Positions 47,956 to 57,555 of a stretch of 64,000 nucleotides of DNA are shown in pieces. This DNA is from Sphingobacteriales bacterium. GTDB lineage: Bacteria; Bacteroidota; Bacteroidia; Chitinophagales; Chitinophagaceae. The stretch spans positions 1,922,001 to 1,986,000 of the forward strand of contig JADJGB010000008.1 of NCBI GenBank assembly GCA_016708305.1, written 5' to 3'. The first letter of the stretch is position 1. Each line of letters begins with the position of its first letter. The notes beneath the pieces were generated by a model. That model saw only the letters and a list, made by a program, of their open reading frames with translations. It was not told where the DNA came from and searched no databases. The translations under genes were made by a program, and so were the position numbers.

Positions 47956-48043
47956 TCTATTGATTTTGAGTTTAAAAATTCTTTTTACTTATTCCTTTAA
48001 AAAAGTAGTCTTCTAAGATGCAGCTAAAAGCATATATTCGACT

Positions 48044-48652
48044 TTAGTGAATTCTGTCGCCTCTAAGCTCCATTTCTTTCATTATCACTTCCTCATGTTC
48101 AAGCCACTCCTGCCAGCGTTTTCGTACCTTGTCCTTATCAAGATATTCTTCTGCAAGTTCCAGAAACAAGGTGTAATGGCCGGCTTCGCTTTCCATAAAC
48201 CGACGGTAAAACCTGGCCAGATAGCTGTCGTTCAATCCTTCGCTCAACCTTTTAAATCGTTCACAACTGCGAGCCTCTATCAGCGCCATTGTAAGCAGTT
48301 TGTCAAGCAGTCTGTCGTCGCGGCTGCCACCTTTTATCTGAAAGTCAAACAATGCATTTACATAATTATCTTTTCTTTGAGGACCCAGTTTCAGTCCTCT
48401 TTTATTAAGTTCCTGCAAAACTAATCTGAAGTGTCCCCATTCTTCGGTAACGATGGGCGCCAGTTCCTTTACCAGCTTTTCTTTATCGCTGAAACCTTGT
48501 ATCAGAGAGATGCAACTGGTAGCTGCTTTTTGCTCGCAATAAGCATGGTCGCTCAAAATGGCTTCCAATGATATTTCGGCAAGATTGACCCATCGCGGGT
48601 CGGTGGGGAGTTTTAAGCCCAAAATATTTTTGGTATCTTGTGTAAGTTTCAT
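48044..48652 (-). CDS. miaE: tRNA-(ms2io6A37) hydroxylase
   Basis: This diiron monooxygenase hydroxylates the isopentenyl group of 2-methylthio-N6-isopentenyl-adenosine at tRNA position 37. The carboxylate-bridged iron ligands are in two helix pairs: EAILSDHAYCEQKAATSCIS with TEEWGHFRLVLQEL, and ALIEARSCERFKRLSEG with ESEAGHYTLFLELAEEYL. The 202-residue length fits. The gene is intact and appears to be a single-gene unit. Confidence 0.92.
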   Translation of the reverse strand: MKLTQDTKNILGLKLPTDPRWVNLAEISLEAILSDHAYCEQKAATSCISLIQGFSDKEKLVKELAPIVTEEWGHFRLVLQELNKRGLKLGPQRKDNYVNALFDFQIKGGSRDDRLLDKLLTMALIEARSCERFKRLSEGLNDSYLARFYRRFMESEAGHYTLFLELAEEYLDKDKVRKRWQEWLEHEEVIMKEMELRGDRIH

Positions 48653-48998
48653 ATAGCAAATTTAATCTGACTATATCGAAATATCAATCCTTGTGGCATC
48701 AAATTGGTTTATTTATGTGGTTCTATATCGTTTTGTATCGAATATTGTCGCGATGCGCAACAATTTCAAACTCACCCCGTCAGTCACATAGAACCGATTT
48801 TGTTGTTTTTGCATACAATACTGCTGTTTATGCACTCAATTCCGTAACTCACGGTTATTTTTCCGTAGTTTGCCGATTTGTATATATTTTTATAAAAAAA
48901 GGTGATTTATATTTGTTCTATAACCCGAAAAATATAGTCGGTTAAAAATGGGCTGTTTTGAGGAACTTAAAAGTCAACTGTTTAAAAATCAATGAAAT
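48653..48998. promoter_or_regulatory. Intergenic region with probable -7 box for nfeD-flotillin (48908-48915)
   Basis: TATATTTG at 48908-48915 fits TAnnTTTG and is 83 bases before the NfeD-like ATG. No matching -33 box is clear. The remaining sequence, between divergent genes, holds nothing I recognise. Confidence 0.45.
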
Positions 48999-49570
48999 AT
49001 GAATCAATTTTTTGAAGGAATGTCGCCGCTGCTGCAGGGATTTTGGTGGATAGCAATTATCGCCAGCGCCATCTTTATTGTGCAAACCGTTATGACGTTT
49101 ATGGGTGCCGACAGTGGCGCTGATGGCGTCAATGCCGATTTTGATGGAAACCTGGATGATGTGGATGCTCCATTTCAAATGTTTACTTTCAGGAATCTGG
49201 TAAATTTCCTGCTTGGCTTCGGATGGACGGGTGTAACTTTTTATAACTCCATTACCAGTGGTCTTGGTCTTGTGTTGATGGCCACAGGAGTGGGTGTTGT
49301 ATTTGTGGCGCTTTTCTTTTTGCTTATTAGGCAGATACTTAAGCAGCAGAAGATAATACATTCAATATCAATAGTTTAATTGGTCGTAATGGAGATGATT
49401 ACCTCACCGTTCCTGGCCAATTATCAGGGAAAGGTACGGTACAGATTAGCTCCAAAGGATCGGTACATGAACTCCCTGCCATGACCCGTGGCGAGGCTAT
49501 CCCCACCGGCTCTGTGGTAAAAGTGGAAAGTATTAAAGAAAAAATTTTAATTGTTAACAAAATATCGTAA
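48999..49570 (+). CDS. NfeD-like membrane partner of flotillin (one frameshift)
   Basis: Helices near residues 12-35 (LLQGFWWIAIIASAIFIVQT), 70-90 and 92-115 (LGLVLMATGVGVVFVALFFL) precede a small soluble domain. The first frame stops at 49379. One base added near 49345 gives AEDNTFNINSLIGRNGDDYL and TVPGQLSGKGTVQISSKGSV, MTRGEAIPTGSVVKVESIKE, the OB-fold end typical of NfeD/YqiJ proteins. The repaired length is 190 residues. The stop is seven bases before the flotillin ATG, the conserved pairing for membrane-microdomain proteins. Confidence 0.82.
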
Positions 49571-49576
49571 TTGTTT

Positions 49577-51163
49577 ATGGAAAATTTATTGACGAATCCT
49601 TCTTTACTTGTAGCGCTACCAGATGGAGGTTTTGGCGGAAACCTTATCATTGTATTAGTACTGGTTATCATGCTGTTTGTAACTATCAGAGCGCTGTTAT
49701 CAAGGTACACGCGTTGCCCGTCGGATAAAATATTGGTTGTGTATGGAAAAACAGGCGGCTCTTCGGCAAAGTGTATTCATGGCGGAGGCGCTTTTATCTG
49801 GCCCATAATTCAGGACTTTGCGTATTTGGACCTGAAACCTATTTCCATTGAGGCCAATCTTACCAATGCGCTTTCGCGACAAAACATCAGGGTAGATGTG
49901 CCTTGTCGTTTTACTATTGCCATTTCTACCGAGCCGGACACAATGGGCAATGCGGCAGAACGTCTTTTGGGTCTTAGTCCCGAACAAATTCAGGAGCTTT
50001 CTAAAGATATCCTTTTTGGACAGTTGCGTTTGGTGATTGCTACCATGACAATTGAAGAAATTAATTCTGACAGAGATAAATTTTTAGACAATATTTCCAA
50101 AAATGTGGATACCGAACTGAAAAAAATCGGTTTAAAGCTCATCAACGTTAACGTAACCGATATCAGGGATGAGAGCGGATACATTGAAGCGTTGGGTAAA
50201 GAAGCTGCTGCCAAAGCTATCAACGAAGCAAAAATTAGTGTGGCCGAACAGGATAAAATTGGTGAAACCGGTAAAGCCAGCGCCGACAGGGAAAAGGATA
50301 CTCAAATAGCCGAAACGTATCGCGACAGAGACGTAAAAATCGCAATAACAGAGAAAGACAAAGAAATCAGCATTGCTCTGGCAGGAAAAGACGAATCCAT
50401 TGGTAAGGCAGAAGCTGATAGAGATGCCAGAATTTCTACCTCTGAAGCTAACTCACTGGCGGTGAAAGGTGAAAACGAAGCAAAAATCACTATAGCTAAT
50501 TCTGATGCATTCAGGCGCGAAAAAGAAGCAGAAGCTCTAAAAATAGCTATAACCGCCGAAAAAGTGCAGTCGGCAAAGGCATTGGAGGAGTCTTATCTTG
50601 CCGAACAAAAAGCAGAGCAGGCACGCGCCGAAAGAGAACGTTCTACTCAAAATGCTAACATAATTATCCCAACTGAAATTGCAAAGCAGAAAGCCATCAT
50701 TGATGCAGAGGCTGAAGCCGAAAAAATACGCTTGAGGGCTAAAGGTGAGGCAGATGCCATCTTTGCAAAAATGGAAGCCGAAGCAAAGGGATTGTATGAA
50801 ATCCTTACCAAGCAGGCTGATGGTTATGACAAAGTAGTAAAAGCTGCCGGAGGAGATTCTACCAATGCATTCCAGTTGTTATTATTAGAGAAACTGCCGG
50901 ACCTGGTAAGAACTCAGGTAGAAGCCGTCAAAAACATCAAAATTGATAAAATTACGGTTTGGGATAGCGGAAATACTGAAAACGGAAATGGTTCCACAGC
51001 TAATTTTGTGTCAGGATTGATGAAATCGGTGCCTCCATTGAACGAATTGTTCAATATGGCAGGGTTGAGTCTGCCTACTTATCTCAAGGGCGAAGACCCA
51101 AAAGGGATAAAAAGAGAGGATTTCAATGCTAAAAACAAGCCTTCGGAGGATAACAAGTCCTAA
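49577..51163 (+). CDS. Flotillin-family protein (YqiK type)
   Basis: The 528-residue protein has one N-terminal membrane helix (NLIIVLVLVIMLFVTIRALL, residues about 15-35), a PHB/SPFH domain (CPSDKILVVYGKTGGSSAKC to GLKLINVNVTDIRDESGYIE) and a long coiled-coil flotillin region rich in Ala, Glu and Lys (REKEAEALKIAITAEKVQSA), then a C-terminal part with KLPDLVRTQVEAVKNIKIDK. I use ATG 49577; the TTG two codons earlier is possible. It should organise ordered membrane patches with its NfeD partner. The gene is intact. Confidence 0.92.
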   Translation: MENLLTNPSLLVALPDGGFGGNLIIVLVLVIMLFVTIRALLSRYTRCPSDKILVVYGKTGGSSAKCIHGGGAFIWPIIQDFAYLDLKPISIEANLTNALSRQNIRVDVPCRFTIAISTEPDTMGNAAERLLGLSPEQIQELSKDILFGQLRLVIATMTIEEINSDRDKFLDNISKNVDTELKKIGLKLINVNVTDIRDESGYIEALGKEAAAKAINEAKISVAEQDKIGETGKASADREKDTQIAETYRDRDVKIAITEKDKEISIALAGKDESIGKAEADRDARISTSEANSLAVKGENEAKITIANSDAFRREKEAEALKIAITAEKVQSAKALEESYLAEQKAEQARAERERSTQNANIIIPTEIAKQKAIIDAEAEAEKIRLRAKGEADAIFAKMEAEAKGLYEILTKQADGYDKVVKAAGGDSTNAFQLLLLEKLPDLVRTQVEAVKNIKIDKITVWDSGNTENGNGSTANFVSGLMKSVPPLNELFNMAGLSLPTYLKGEDPKGIKREDFNAKNKPSEDNKS

Positions 51164-51182
51164 GTTTATTATAAATTTTTAA

Positions 51183-51225
51183 ATACAGGGGAAGGATCAA
51201 CACTTTCCTCTGTATCTATATTTTT
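51183..51225 (+). terminator. Probable terminator after the flotillin gene
   Basis: ATACAGGGGAAGG (51183-51195) pairs with CTTTCCTCTGTAT (51203-51215), including two wobble pairs, followed within seven bases by a T run. It starts 20 bases after the stop codon. Confidence 0.65.
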
Positions 51226-51255
51226 AAAAAACACCTGTCTATTGTTAATAATTCT

Positions 51256-51285
51256 TTTGTAATTATCTATTTTTCATTACCTTTG
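51256..51285 (+). promoter_or_regulatory. Promoter of rpsO, full -33/-7 match
   Basis: TTTG (51256-51259) and TACCTTTG (51278-51285) are separated by 18 bases, a textbook Bacteroidota promoter and the clearest one in the window. The rpsO ATG is 53 bases downstream. Confidence 0.8.
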
Positions 51286-51337
51286 CGCCCAAAATATAAA
51301 GGATATTAATAATCGGATGACTTTTAAAAATTTAAAG

Positions 51338-51607
51338 ATGCCACTTACAAAAGAAAGAAAAGCAGAAATTTTTACACAATTTGGCGGAAACGTCGCCAAT
51401 ACCGGCTCTATTGAGGGCCAAGTTGCACAACTGACTGAGCGTATTTCTCAGTTAAGCGCTCATTTGAAAGTAAATAAAAAGGATTTTTCTACCCACCGCG
51501 GATTGCTTCAAATGGTTGGAAAACGCAAAAGCTTGTTGAGCTATTTGCAAAAACACAACCTGCAAAGCTATCGTTCGTTGATTGAAAAGCTGGGATTAAG
51601 AAAATAA
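51338..51607 (+). CDS. rpsO: 30S ribosomal protein S15
   Basis: The 89-residue protein binds 16S rRNA early in small-subunit assembly. It has GSIEGQVAQLTERISQLSAH, LKVNKKDFSTHRGLLQMVGK and RKSLLSYLQKHNLQSYRSLI, with the ending EKLGLRK. I use ATG 51338 (MPLTKERKAEIF), the conserved start; ATG 51317 would add seven atypical residues. pnp follows after about 250 bases, the same order as in many bacteria. Confidence 0.96.
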   Translation: MPLTKERKAEIFTQFGGNVANTGSIEGQVAQLTERISQLSAHLKVNKKDFSTHRGLLQMVGKRKSLLSYLQKHNLQSYRSLIEKLGLRK

Positions 51608-51694
51608 GGATACCCAAAGCTGCGGCTTAGGGAAAAATTATTCTTAAACAAGGCTGGTTATATCAAAAACAATCATACTCAATAAAAATATATA

Positions 51695-51741
51695 TTTCCC
51701 AATGTCGGCAGGATATTGGGAGATACTGTTTTAATAACAGT
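51695..51741 (+). promoter_or_regulatory. Two hairpins in the rpsO-pnp spacer
   Basis: TTTCCCAAT (51695-51703) pairs with ATTGGGAGA (51715-51723), one T-G pair. ACTGTT (51725-51730) pairs with AACAGT (51736-51741). Together they form two stacked stems 116 bases before the pnp start. In enterobacteria the pnp leader folds into a stem processed by RNase III and controlled by PNPase. A similar role here is inference. Confidence 0.4.
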
Positions 51742-51856
51742 CATTTTACCTAAATAATTTTAACGATGAGGTGTGCAATTGCTGCAAAATTGAAGCGGCA
51801 AATAGACTTACAGATGCACATAGCCAATAAAACAATAATATTTACAACAGATTTTT

Positions 51857-54037
51857 ATGTTACAACAACCAATCAGAAAGACTTTTGATATAGGCGATGG
51901 AAGAGAAATAACCATCGAAACAGGGCGGTTAGCCCGCCAGGCAGACGGTTCAGTTACCGTAAGCATTGGGAAATGTATGCTTTTGGCTACCGTAGTAGCT
52001 AATAAAGAGCCAAGAGAAGGACAGAGTTTCTTTCCGTTGACAGTAGATTATCAGGAAAAATTTGCCTCAGCAGGTCGTATTCCAGGCTCGTTTTTTAAGA
52101 GAGAATCAAAATTGAGCGATTACGAGGTGCTTATAAGCCGCTTGATTGACCGTGCTTTGAGGCCATTGTTCCCCGATGATTATTTTTGCGATGTACAGGT
52201 GTTGGTTACGTTAATAAGCAGTGACCACGAAGTGTTGCCCGATGCCATGGCTTGTTTGGCAGCTTCGGCAGCTATAGCAGTTTCTGATGTGCCCATCAAA
52301 GAAATCATCAGTGAAGTGAGAGTAGCCAGAGTGAATGGCTAATTTGTGATAAACCCAACTCGCAGCCAGATGGAACTTGCCGACATGGATTTCCTAGTAG
52401 CAGGCAGCGCCAAAAACTTGGTAATGGTGGAAGGCGAATCGCAGGAATGTAATGAAGACGATCTTATTGAAGGTTTAGAAAAAGCACATGATGCCATCCG
52501 AGTTCAGATAAAAGCTCAGGAAGAATTACGCGATTTAAAAGGTGTAGCAGGCAAGAGAGAATATACCAAACCAGAACAGGATGAAGCCATTCGTGAGAAA
52601 GTATATGCCTTTGCCAAGCAAAAGGTGTATGAAGTGGCAAAAGGTCAACATAGTAAACATGAGCGCAGCGAAAAGTTTGAGATTATTGAAGAAGAACTGA
52701 TGAATCATCTGAAAGAAGGCGCTACCGAAGAGAATCCTTTAACGGATCTTCAGAAAAAATTAGCTGGAACATATTATCACGACCTTCAGTATGATGTGGT
52801 GAGAGATATGATTCTGGATGAAAAAATAAGGCTGGATGGGCGCAGCCTTGAGCAGATTCGTCCCCTTGATATGGAAGTAGATGTATTACCTTCTCCTCAT
52901 GGTTCTTCTGTATTCACAAGAGGTGAAACTCAATCACTTACAACGGTTACATTAGGTACTGGTTTAGATGAGTTGTTAATAGAAACTGCTGCTACTTCGG
53001 TATATTCCAAATTTATTTTACACTATAATTTCCCTCCGTTTTCAACCGGGGAAGTAAAAATGATGCGTGGTCCGGGTCGTCGTGAAGTTGGTCATGGTAA
53101 TTTGGCCATGCGGTCTTTGAAGAAAATGATGCCTACCAATGGAAATTTTGGATATACTGTAAGGGTAGTGAGCGATATTCTGGAGTCAAACGGGTCTTCT
53201 TCAATGGCTACTGTATGTGCCGGTTCGCTGGCGCTGATGGATGCCGGAGTACCATTTCCCAAACACGTGGCCGGTATTGCGATGGGATTGATTACCAAAG
53301 AAGATAAGTTTTCGGTACTAAGCGATATTCTGGGCGATGAAGATCACCTAGGTGATATGGACTTTAAGGTAACAGGTACCCGCGATGGTATTTGCAGTGT
53401 GCAGATGGATATAAAGGTTGACGGTCTTTCGATGGAAGTGATGAAAAAGGCATTATTGCAGGCAAAAGACGGTAGATTGCATATCTTAAATCACATGTAT
53501 AATACAATTCCTGAAGCAAGAGCCGAAGTGAAACCTCATGCTCCAAGAGTGGTTAAAATGTTTATTGACAAGGAATTTATTGGTGCGGTTATAGGGCCTG
53601 GCGGAAAAGTGATTCAGGAAATGCAACGCGAAACCGGTACAACCATCAATATTGAGGAAGTAAACAATATGGGCGAAATCAGTATTTTTGGTATAGCAAA
53701 AGAAGCTGTGATAAAAGCGGAAAACTGGATTAAAGGAATCGTATCCGTTCCGGTTGTAGGTGATGTGTATGATGCGGTGGTGAAATCGGTGGTTCCTTTT
53801 GGAGCATTTGTCGAATTTTTGCCTGGTAAACAAGGTTTGGTACACATAAGCGAAATTAGCTGGAAACGCCTCGAAACATTAGATGGTGTGGTAAAAGAAG
53901 GCGATGCCATGAAAGTGAAGCTGATTGGTACCGATCCAAAATCGGGCAAGTTCAAATTGTCCAGAAAAGTGTTAATCCCTCGTCCGGAAAGAAAGGAAGG
54001 CGGACAAAGACAGGAGGAAAACGCCTCCAATGAATAA
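51857..54037 (+). CDS. pnp: Polynucleotide phosphorylase (one in-frame stop)
   Basis: This degradosome exonuclease degrades RNA 3'-5' with phosphate. Domains in order are RNase PH-like 1 (FFPLTVDYQEKFASAGRIPG), an alpha-helical linker, RNase PH-like 2 (YNFPPFSTGEVKMMRGPGRR, TVRVVSDILESNGSSSMATV), KH (FIGAVIGPGGKVIQEMQRET) and S1 (DAVVKSVVPFGAFVEFLPGK). A TAA at 52340-52342 interrupts VARVNG/FVINPTRSQM, while the frame is unchanged on both sides. The family has Lys, Glu or Gln there, so one base change explains it. With that codon read through it is 726 residues, the normal length. Confidence 0.95.
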
Positions 54038-54047
54038 GTTCTTTATT

Positions 54048-54068
54048 TTAGTAAATATAAATTACTAA
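54048..54068. terminator. Short inverted repeat between convergent pnp and rhlE
   Basis: TTAGTAA (54048-54054) pairs with TTACTAA (54062-54068) around seven bases, with T or A runs on both sides. It could end transcription in either direction. Confidence 0.45.
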
Positions 54069-54105
54069 GCGGTAGCGCAAATCTTTAAATAGTTGAAACT
54101 CAATA

Positions 54106-55325
54106 CTATTGGTGTCTTTTACCTTTAGGTTTAAAGTTTCTTTTAGACGAAGGTTTTGCGCTATCGTTTTTTCGGGCAGGTGAGTATGCAGGTTGTTTAC
54201 CAAGGTGTTCGGGTACGGCCATTTTTGAAATATCCTTGCCAATCAGCTTTTCAATAAAGTGAAACTTGTGTTGTTCTTTTAAGGTTACCAGGGTAAAAGC
54301 AGTGCCATCAGCGGCGGCACGGGCTGTACGGCCAATGCGATGTACATAATCTTCGCTGTCTCTGGGCACATCAAAATTGATTACCAAATCAATATTATCA
54401 ATATCTATTCCACGACTGAGAATATCTGTGGCTACCAATACCGGAATTCTGCCGCTTTTGAAACCTACCAGAATGTCTTCTCTTGCCGCTTGCTCTAAAT
54501 CACTGTGTATTTCGGCAGCCACAATGCCTTTTCTTTTTAAATCTCGGGTAAGATTTTTTACGCTGAGTTTGCTACTGCAAAATATAAGTACCGACCGATA
54601 TTGCTTCTCCTTCAGCAAATGAATGATGAGCGGTATTTTTTGCTCGTCATAAACCATAAATGCCTGCTGCACAATTTTTCGGGCGGCTTGCTGAGTGAAA
54701 GACTTACTTCTATGGGTTGGTGTAATATCTTGTGCGCCAAGGTCTTAATTTTGGGAGCCATGGTAGCGCTAAACAAAAGGGTTTGCCGTTTCTGGGGCAA
54801 TTTGCCAATAATAAACATGATGTCATTATAAAAACCCATGTCCAACATTCTGTCTGCTTCATCCAAAACCAGATATTGCAATCCATCCAGATTAACGTAC
54901 CCCATTTTTATATGAGCCATCATTTTGCCGGGCGTACATACTACAAATTCGGCATTCTTAATCAGCGCATTTTTTTCCTGTATAAAATCGTTGCCATCGC
55001 CACCGCCATACACTGCAATAGAACTGATAGGCGTAAAATAAGACAGCCCCTCTAAGTGCTGCGAAATTTGTACTGCCAATTCGCGCGTGGGAACAATAAT
55101 CATACATTTAATACCTGTTCCTGCTTTTTTGGTGAGTACATTATTAATCAGTGGCAACAAAAAAGCAGCAGTTTTACCGGTTCCGGTTTGAGCAAACGCC
55201 ATTACGTCTTTTCCATTAAGGATATGCGGAATTACCAATTCCTGAATGGGAGTAGTTTTAATGTAATTGGCTGCTTCTATTCCTTCCAACAGCCCGGAAT
55301 CAAAATTAAATTCAGTAAATTTCAA
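54106..55325 (-). CDS. DEAD-box RNA helicase, RhlE type (one frameshift)
   Basis: The helicase core has the Q motif (TPIQELVIPHIL), motif I AQTGTGKTAAF, Ia PTRELAVQ, II VLDEADRMLDMGF, III SATM, then IV-VI with VLIFCSSKLSV, ATDILSRGIDI and HRIGRTARAAADG, and a basic tail ending KPKGKRHQ. A missing A near 54680 joins SLSKPPEK to IVQQAFMVYDEQKIPLIIHL. I choose TTG 55325 (MKFTEFNFDSGLLEGI) because the GTG at 55349 overlaps a -7 box. The repaired length is 406 residues. It acts in RNA unwinding, possibly ribosome assembly or cold adaptation. Confidence 0.9.
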
Positions 55326-55348
55326 GAAAATTCGTTTAAAATGCGACA

Positions 55349-55356
55349 CAAATGTA
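55349..55356 (-). promoter_or_regulatory. Probable -7 box of the rhlE-like gene
   Basis: On the minus strand this reads TACATTTG, matching TAnnTTTG, 24 bases before TTG 55325. It overlaps the alternative GTG start, so that codon would not be in the transcript. Confidence 0.5.
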
Positions 55357-55474
55357 GTTATTATTTAGCGCAATACTGATATTTAAACGAGTTTTGGCAA
55401 CTAAAAATTTTTTGTAAGTAAAAAATGATTATTCATTGATAACCAGATAGGTAAGAAATTTACCTAAAAACGAC

Positions 55475-56687
55475 TTAAGAATCGTATTCTTTTTTCCAGT
55501 ATTCTGTTTTGCCGGATTTCACTGCATTATTTCCCAAATGAACAGAAATTGCAGTTTGTTTGCCCTTTTCGGCATCTGCAAAAACCTTTTTCCCTGTTAT
55601 TATACTTTCGGCAAAAGCCTCTAAGGCATAAACGGATGGGTCTTTCCCTTCTTTATCTGTATATACATTGAGGCCGGTGCCATTATCAAGCGCCTCTTTG
55701 GTGGCGCCGGTTACGCCGTCTAAAATGATTTTTTCTTTTTTCTTTCTTTCTACAAATAGGGTGGCCTTATTTCGTCCAACTTCTAAAGTACCCTCATTAC
55801 CATATAACCTGATGCGATACCCGTCAAACTCATTACTCAAAATGGATATCACATTCATTTTTACGCCATTTGCATAGCCATAAACCGCATGAACATTATC
55901 CCAGCAGGTACGCCCGTCTTTATAAAAATTTACATCACCCATGGCTGCCACTTTTTCCGGAGTGGTGCCCAACAGCCAGTTGACCACGTCTATCTGATGT
56001 GATGACAGTTCGCCCAGCACCCCACCCGACAAATGTTGGTACATGCGCCAGTTTACAATCTTACCGGTTTTTGGATCTTTACAATATCCTGATTCCCAGT
56101 CTGAATTTCGGTTATACTGGCACTCAATCCGGGTGATTTGGCCAATTAAATTTTCGGCAATCAGGGATTTTAAGCGAGGAAACATTTCATAATAGCGGTA
56201 TTGATGCCCGATTTGTAGTACCTGTTTTTTTATTCCTTTCATTTTTTGCCAGTAACACTGCCTGCTCAATATTGGTGGTCATTGTCTTTTCAAGATAAAT
56301 ATGCTTACCGGCGCTAATGGCATTCATCGCCATTGGAAAATGTTCAAAAATAGGAGTGGCAATAAAAACCGCATCAATATTTTTATCGTCCAGCATACGG
56401 CGGTAATCAATGAAAGACTTCGCGTGTTCACCTGCTTTTTTTAATCCACCGGCAAGATTATCGGGCATTATGTCGCAAACAGCAGAAACATTCAACTGAT
56501 TGACATTGCTGTTTTTTATTGTATGTATTAATCCCTGTCCACGGTGCCCGGTTCCAATAAAGCCAACGTTTATGCTGTCTTTTTTATTTTTCAAAATATG
56601 TATTCCCGAAAAATCGGTAAGGGCCACTCCCGCCAATCCAAATGCTGAGTTTTTGATAAAATATTTTCGGCTGATATTCTTTTTCAT
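55475..56687 (-). CDS. Exported Gfo/Idh/MocA-family oxidoreductase (one frameshift)
   Basis: The N-terminus (SRKYFIKNSAFGLAGVALTD) resembles a Tat signal with RK in place of RR, as is common for secreted members in Bacteroidota. The Rossmann motif is NVGFIGTGHRGQGLIHTI, and the EKP-type motif appears as GKHIYLEKTMTTNIEQAVLL. Near 56250 an A run is one base too long or two too short; then MKGIKKQVLQIGHQYRYYEM leads to the C-terminal domain with HLSGGVLGELSSHQIDVVNW, the substrate-site histidine block. The repaired length is about 404 residues. The substrate is probably a sugar or polyol but cannot be named. It appears to be transcribed alone. Confidence 0.85.
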
Positions 56688-56760
56688 GAGGCGAATTTTT
56701 TAAAAAGCAAAGCTAACTCTTTTTATATTTGAGCCTGAATTATTTAAACTGATTTTTATC

Positions 56761-57555
56761 ATGCAAGTACTGGTTACCGGTTCCAATGGTTTTGTTGGCA
56801 GCTATGTAGTAAAACATTTTTGGAGGAAGGATATGAAGTTACTGCTACTTCGGCAAGGGAAGACGCATCATCGTTTCAATCAAACAAAAAGAACCGGTAA
56901 GCCTGATGATTGCGAACAAAATAAGCAATTGGCCGACCTTGTGAATGTAGATGGAACGGCGCATCTGATGACGGCATCTGCACATTTTCAAAGTCATTTT
57001 ATTTTTATTTCTACTGATTTTGTCTTTGATGGAGAAAAAGGAATGCACAAAGAAGACGAAGCAGCCAATCCTGTAAATTATTACGGAGAAACCAAGTTAC
57101 GTGCAGAAAAGCTTGTTAAGGATTATGAATATAAATGGTCAATCGTAAGAACTGTATTTGTGTATGGTAAACCACTGTATGGCAGAGACAGTTTTGTAAG
57201 TATGATTGCGAAAAAACTCAAAAATAACGAATCTTACCAAGTAGTGAATGACCAGTACAGAACGCCTACTTATGCAGAAGATCTGGCAAAAGGAATTGGT
57301 TTAATCGTGCAATCAAAAATCGGGGGTATTTTTCATCTTTGCGGAAAGGATATTTTAACACCCTATGAAATAGCCATTAAAACTGCATCTGCGCTTCAAA
57401 TAAACAATCATCAGCTTCAACCTGTTACGTGTAAAGTGTTTAAAGAAATTGCAAAAAGGCCATTTAACAGTGGTTTGAACATTGATAAAGCGAGAACAGA
57501 ATTGGGCTATGAACCTTTGAATTTCGACGAGGGACTTAGGAAAACCCTTTACTGA
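56761..57555 (+). CDS. RmlD-like NAD(P)-dependent sugar reductase, shortened and frameshifted
   Basis: The Rossmann start VLVTGSNGFVGSYVVKHF and the active-site block FIFISTDFVFDGEKGMHKED followed by PVNYYGETKLRAEKLV (YxxxK) match dTDP-4-dehydrorhamnose reductase relatives. After VVKHF a missing T gives LEEGYEVTATSAREDASSFQ. Before KPDDCEQNKQLADLVNVDGT about 35-40 residues that carry the VIHAAA strand in relatives are absent. So the gene has either an internal deletion of roughly 110 bases or a collapsed assembly. The C-terminal part (FHLCGKDILTPYEIAIKTAS) is normal. As sequenced it is unlikely to fold well. Its end overlaps the convergent DUF1684 gene by seven bases. Confidence 0.72.
   Translation: MQVLVTGSNGFVGSYVVKHFWRKDMKLLLLRQGKTHHRFNQTKRTGKPDDCEQNKQLADLVNVDGTAHLMTASAHFQSHFIFISTDFVFDGEKGMHKEDEAANPVNYYGETKLRAEKLVKDYEYKWSIVRTVFVYGKPLYGRDSFVSMIAKKLKNNESYQVVNDQYRTPTYAEDLAKGIGLIVQSKIGGIFHLCGKDILTPYEIAIKTASALQINNHQLQPVTCKVFKEIAKRPFNSGLNIDKARTELGYEPLNFDEGLRKTLY

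Noticed and set aside
41962..52342. Reassignment of TAA to an amino acid, suggested by glmS and pnp
   Set aside because: TAA is the normal final stop of groES, groEL, pgk, rpsO and many others here.
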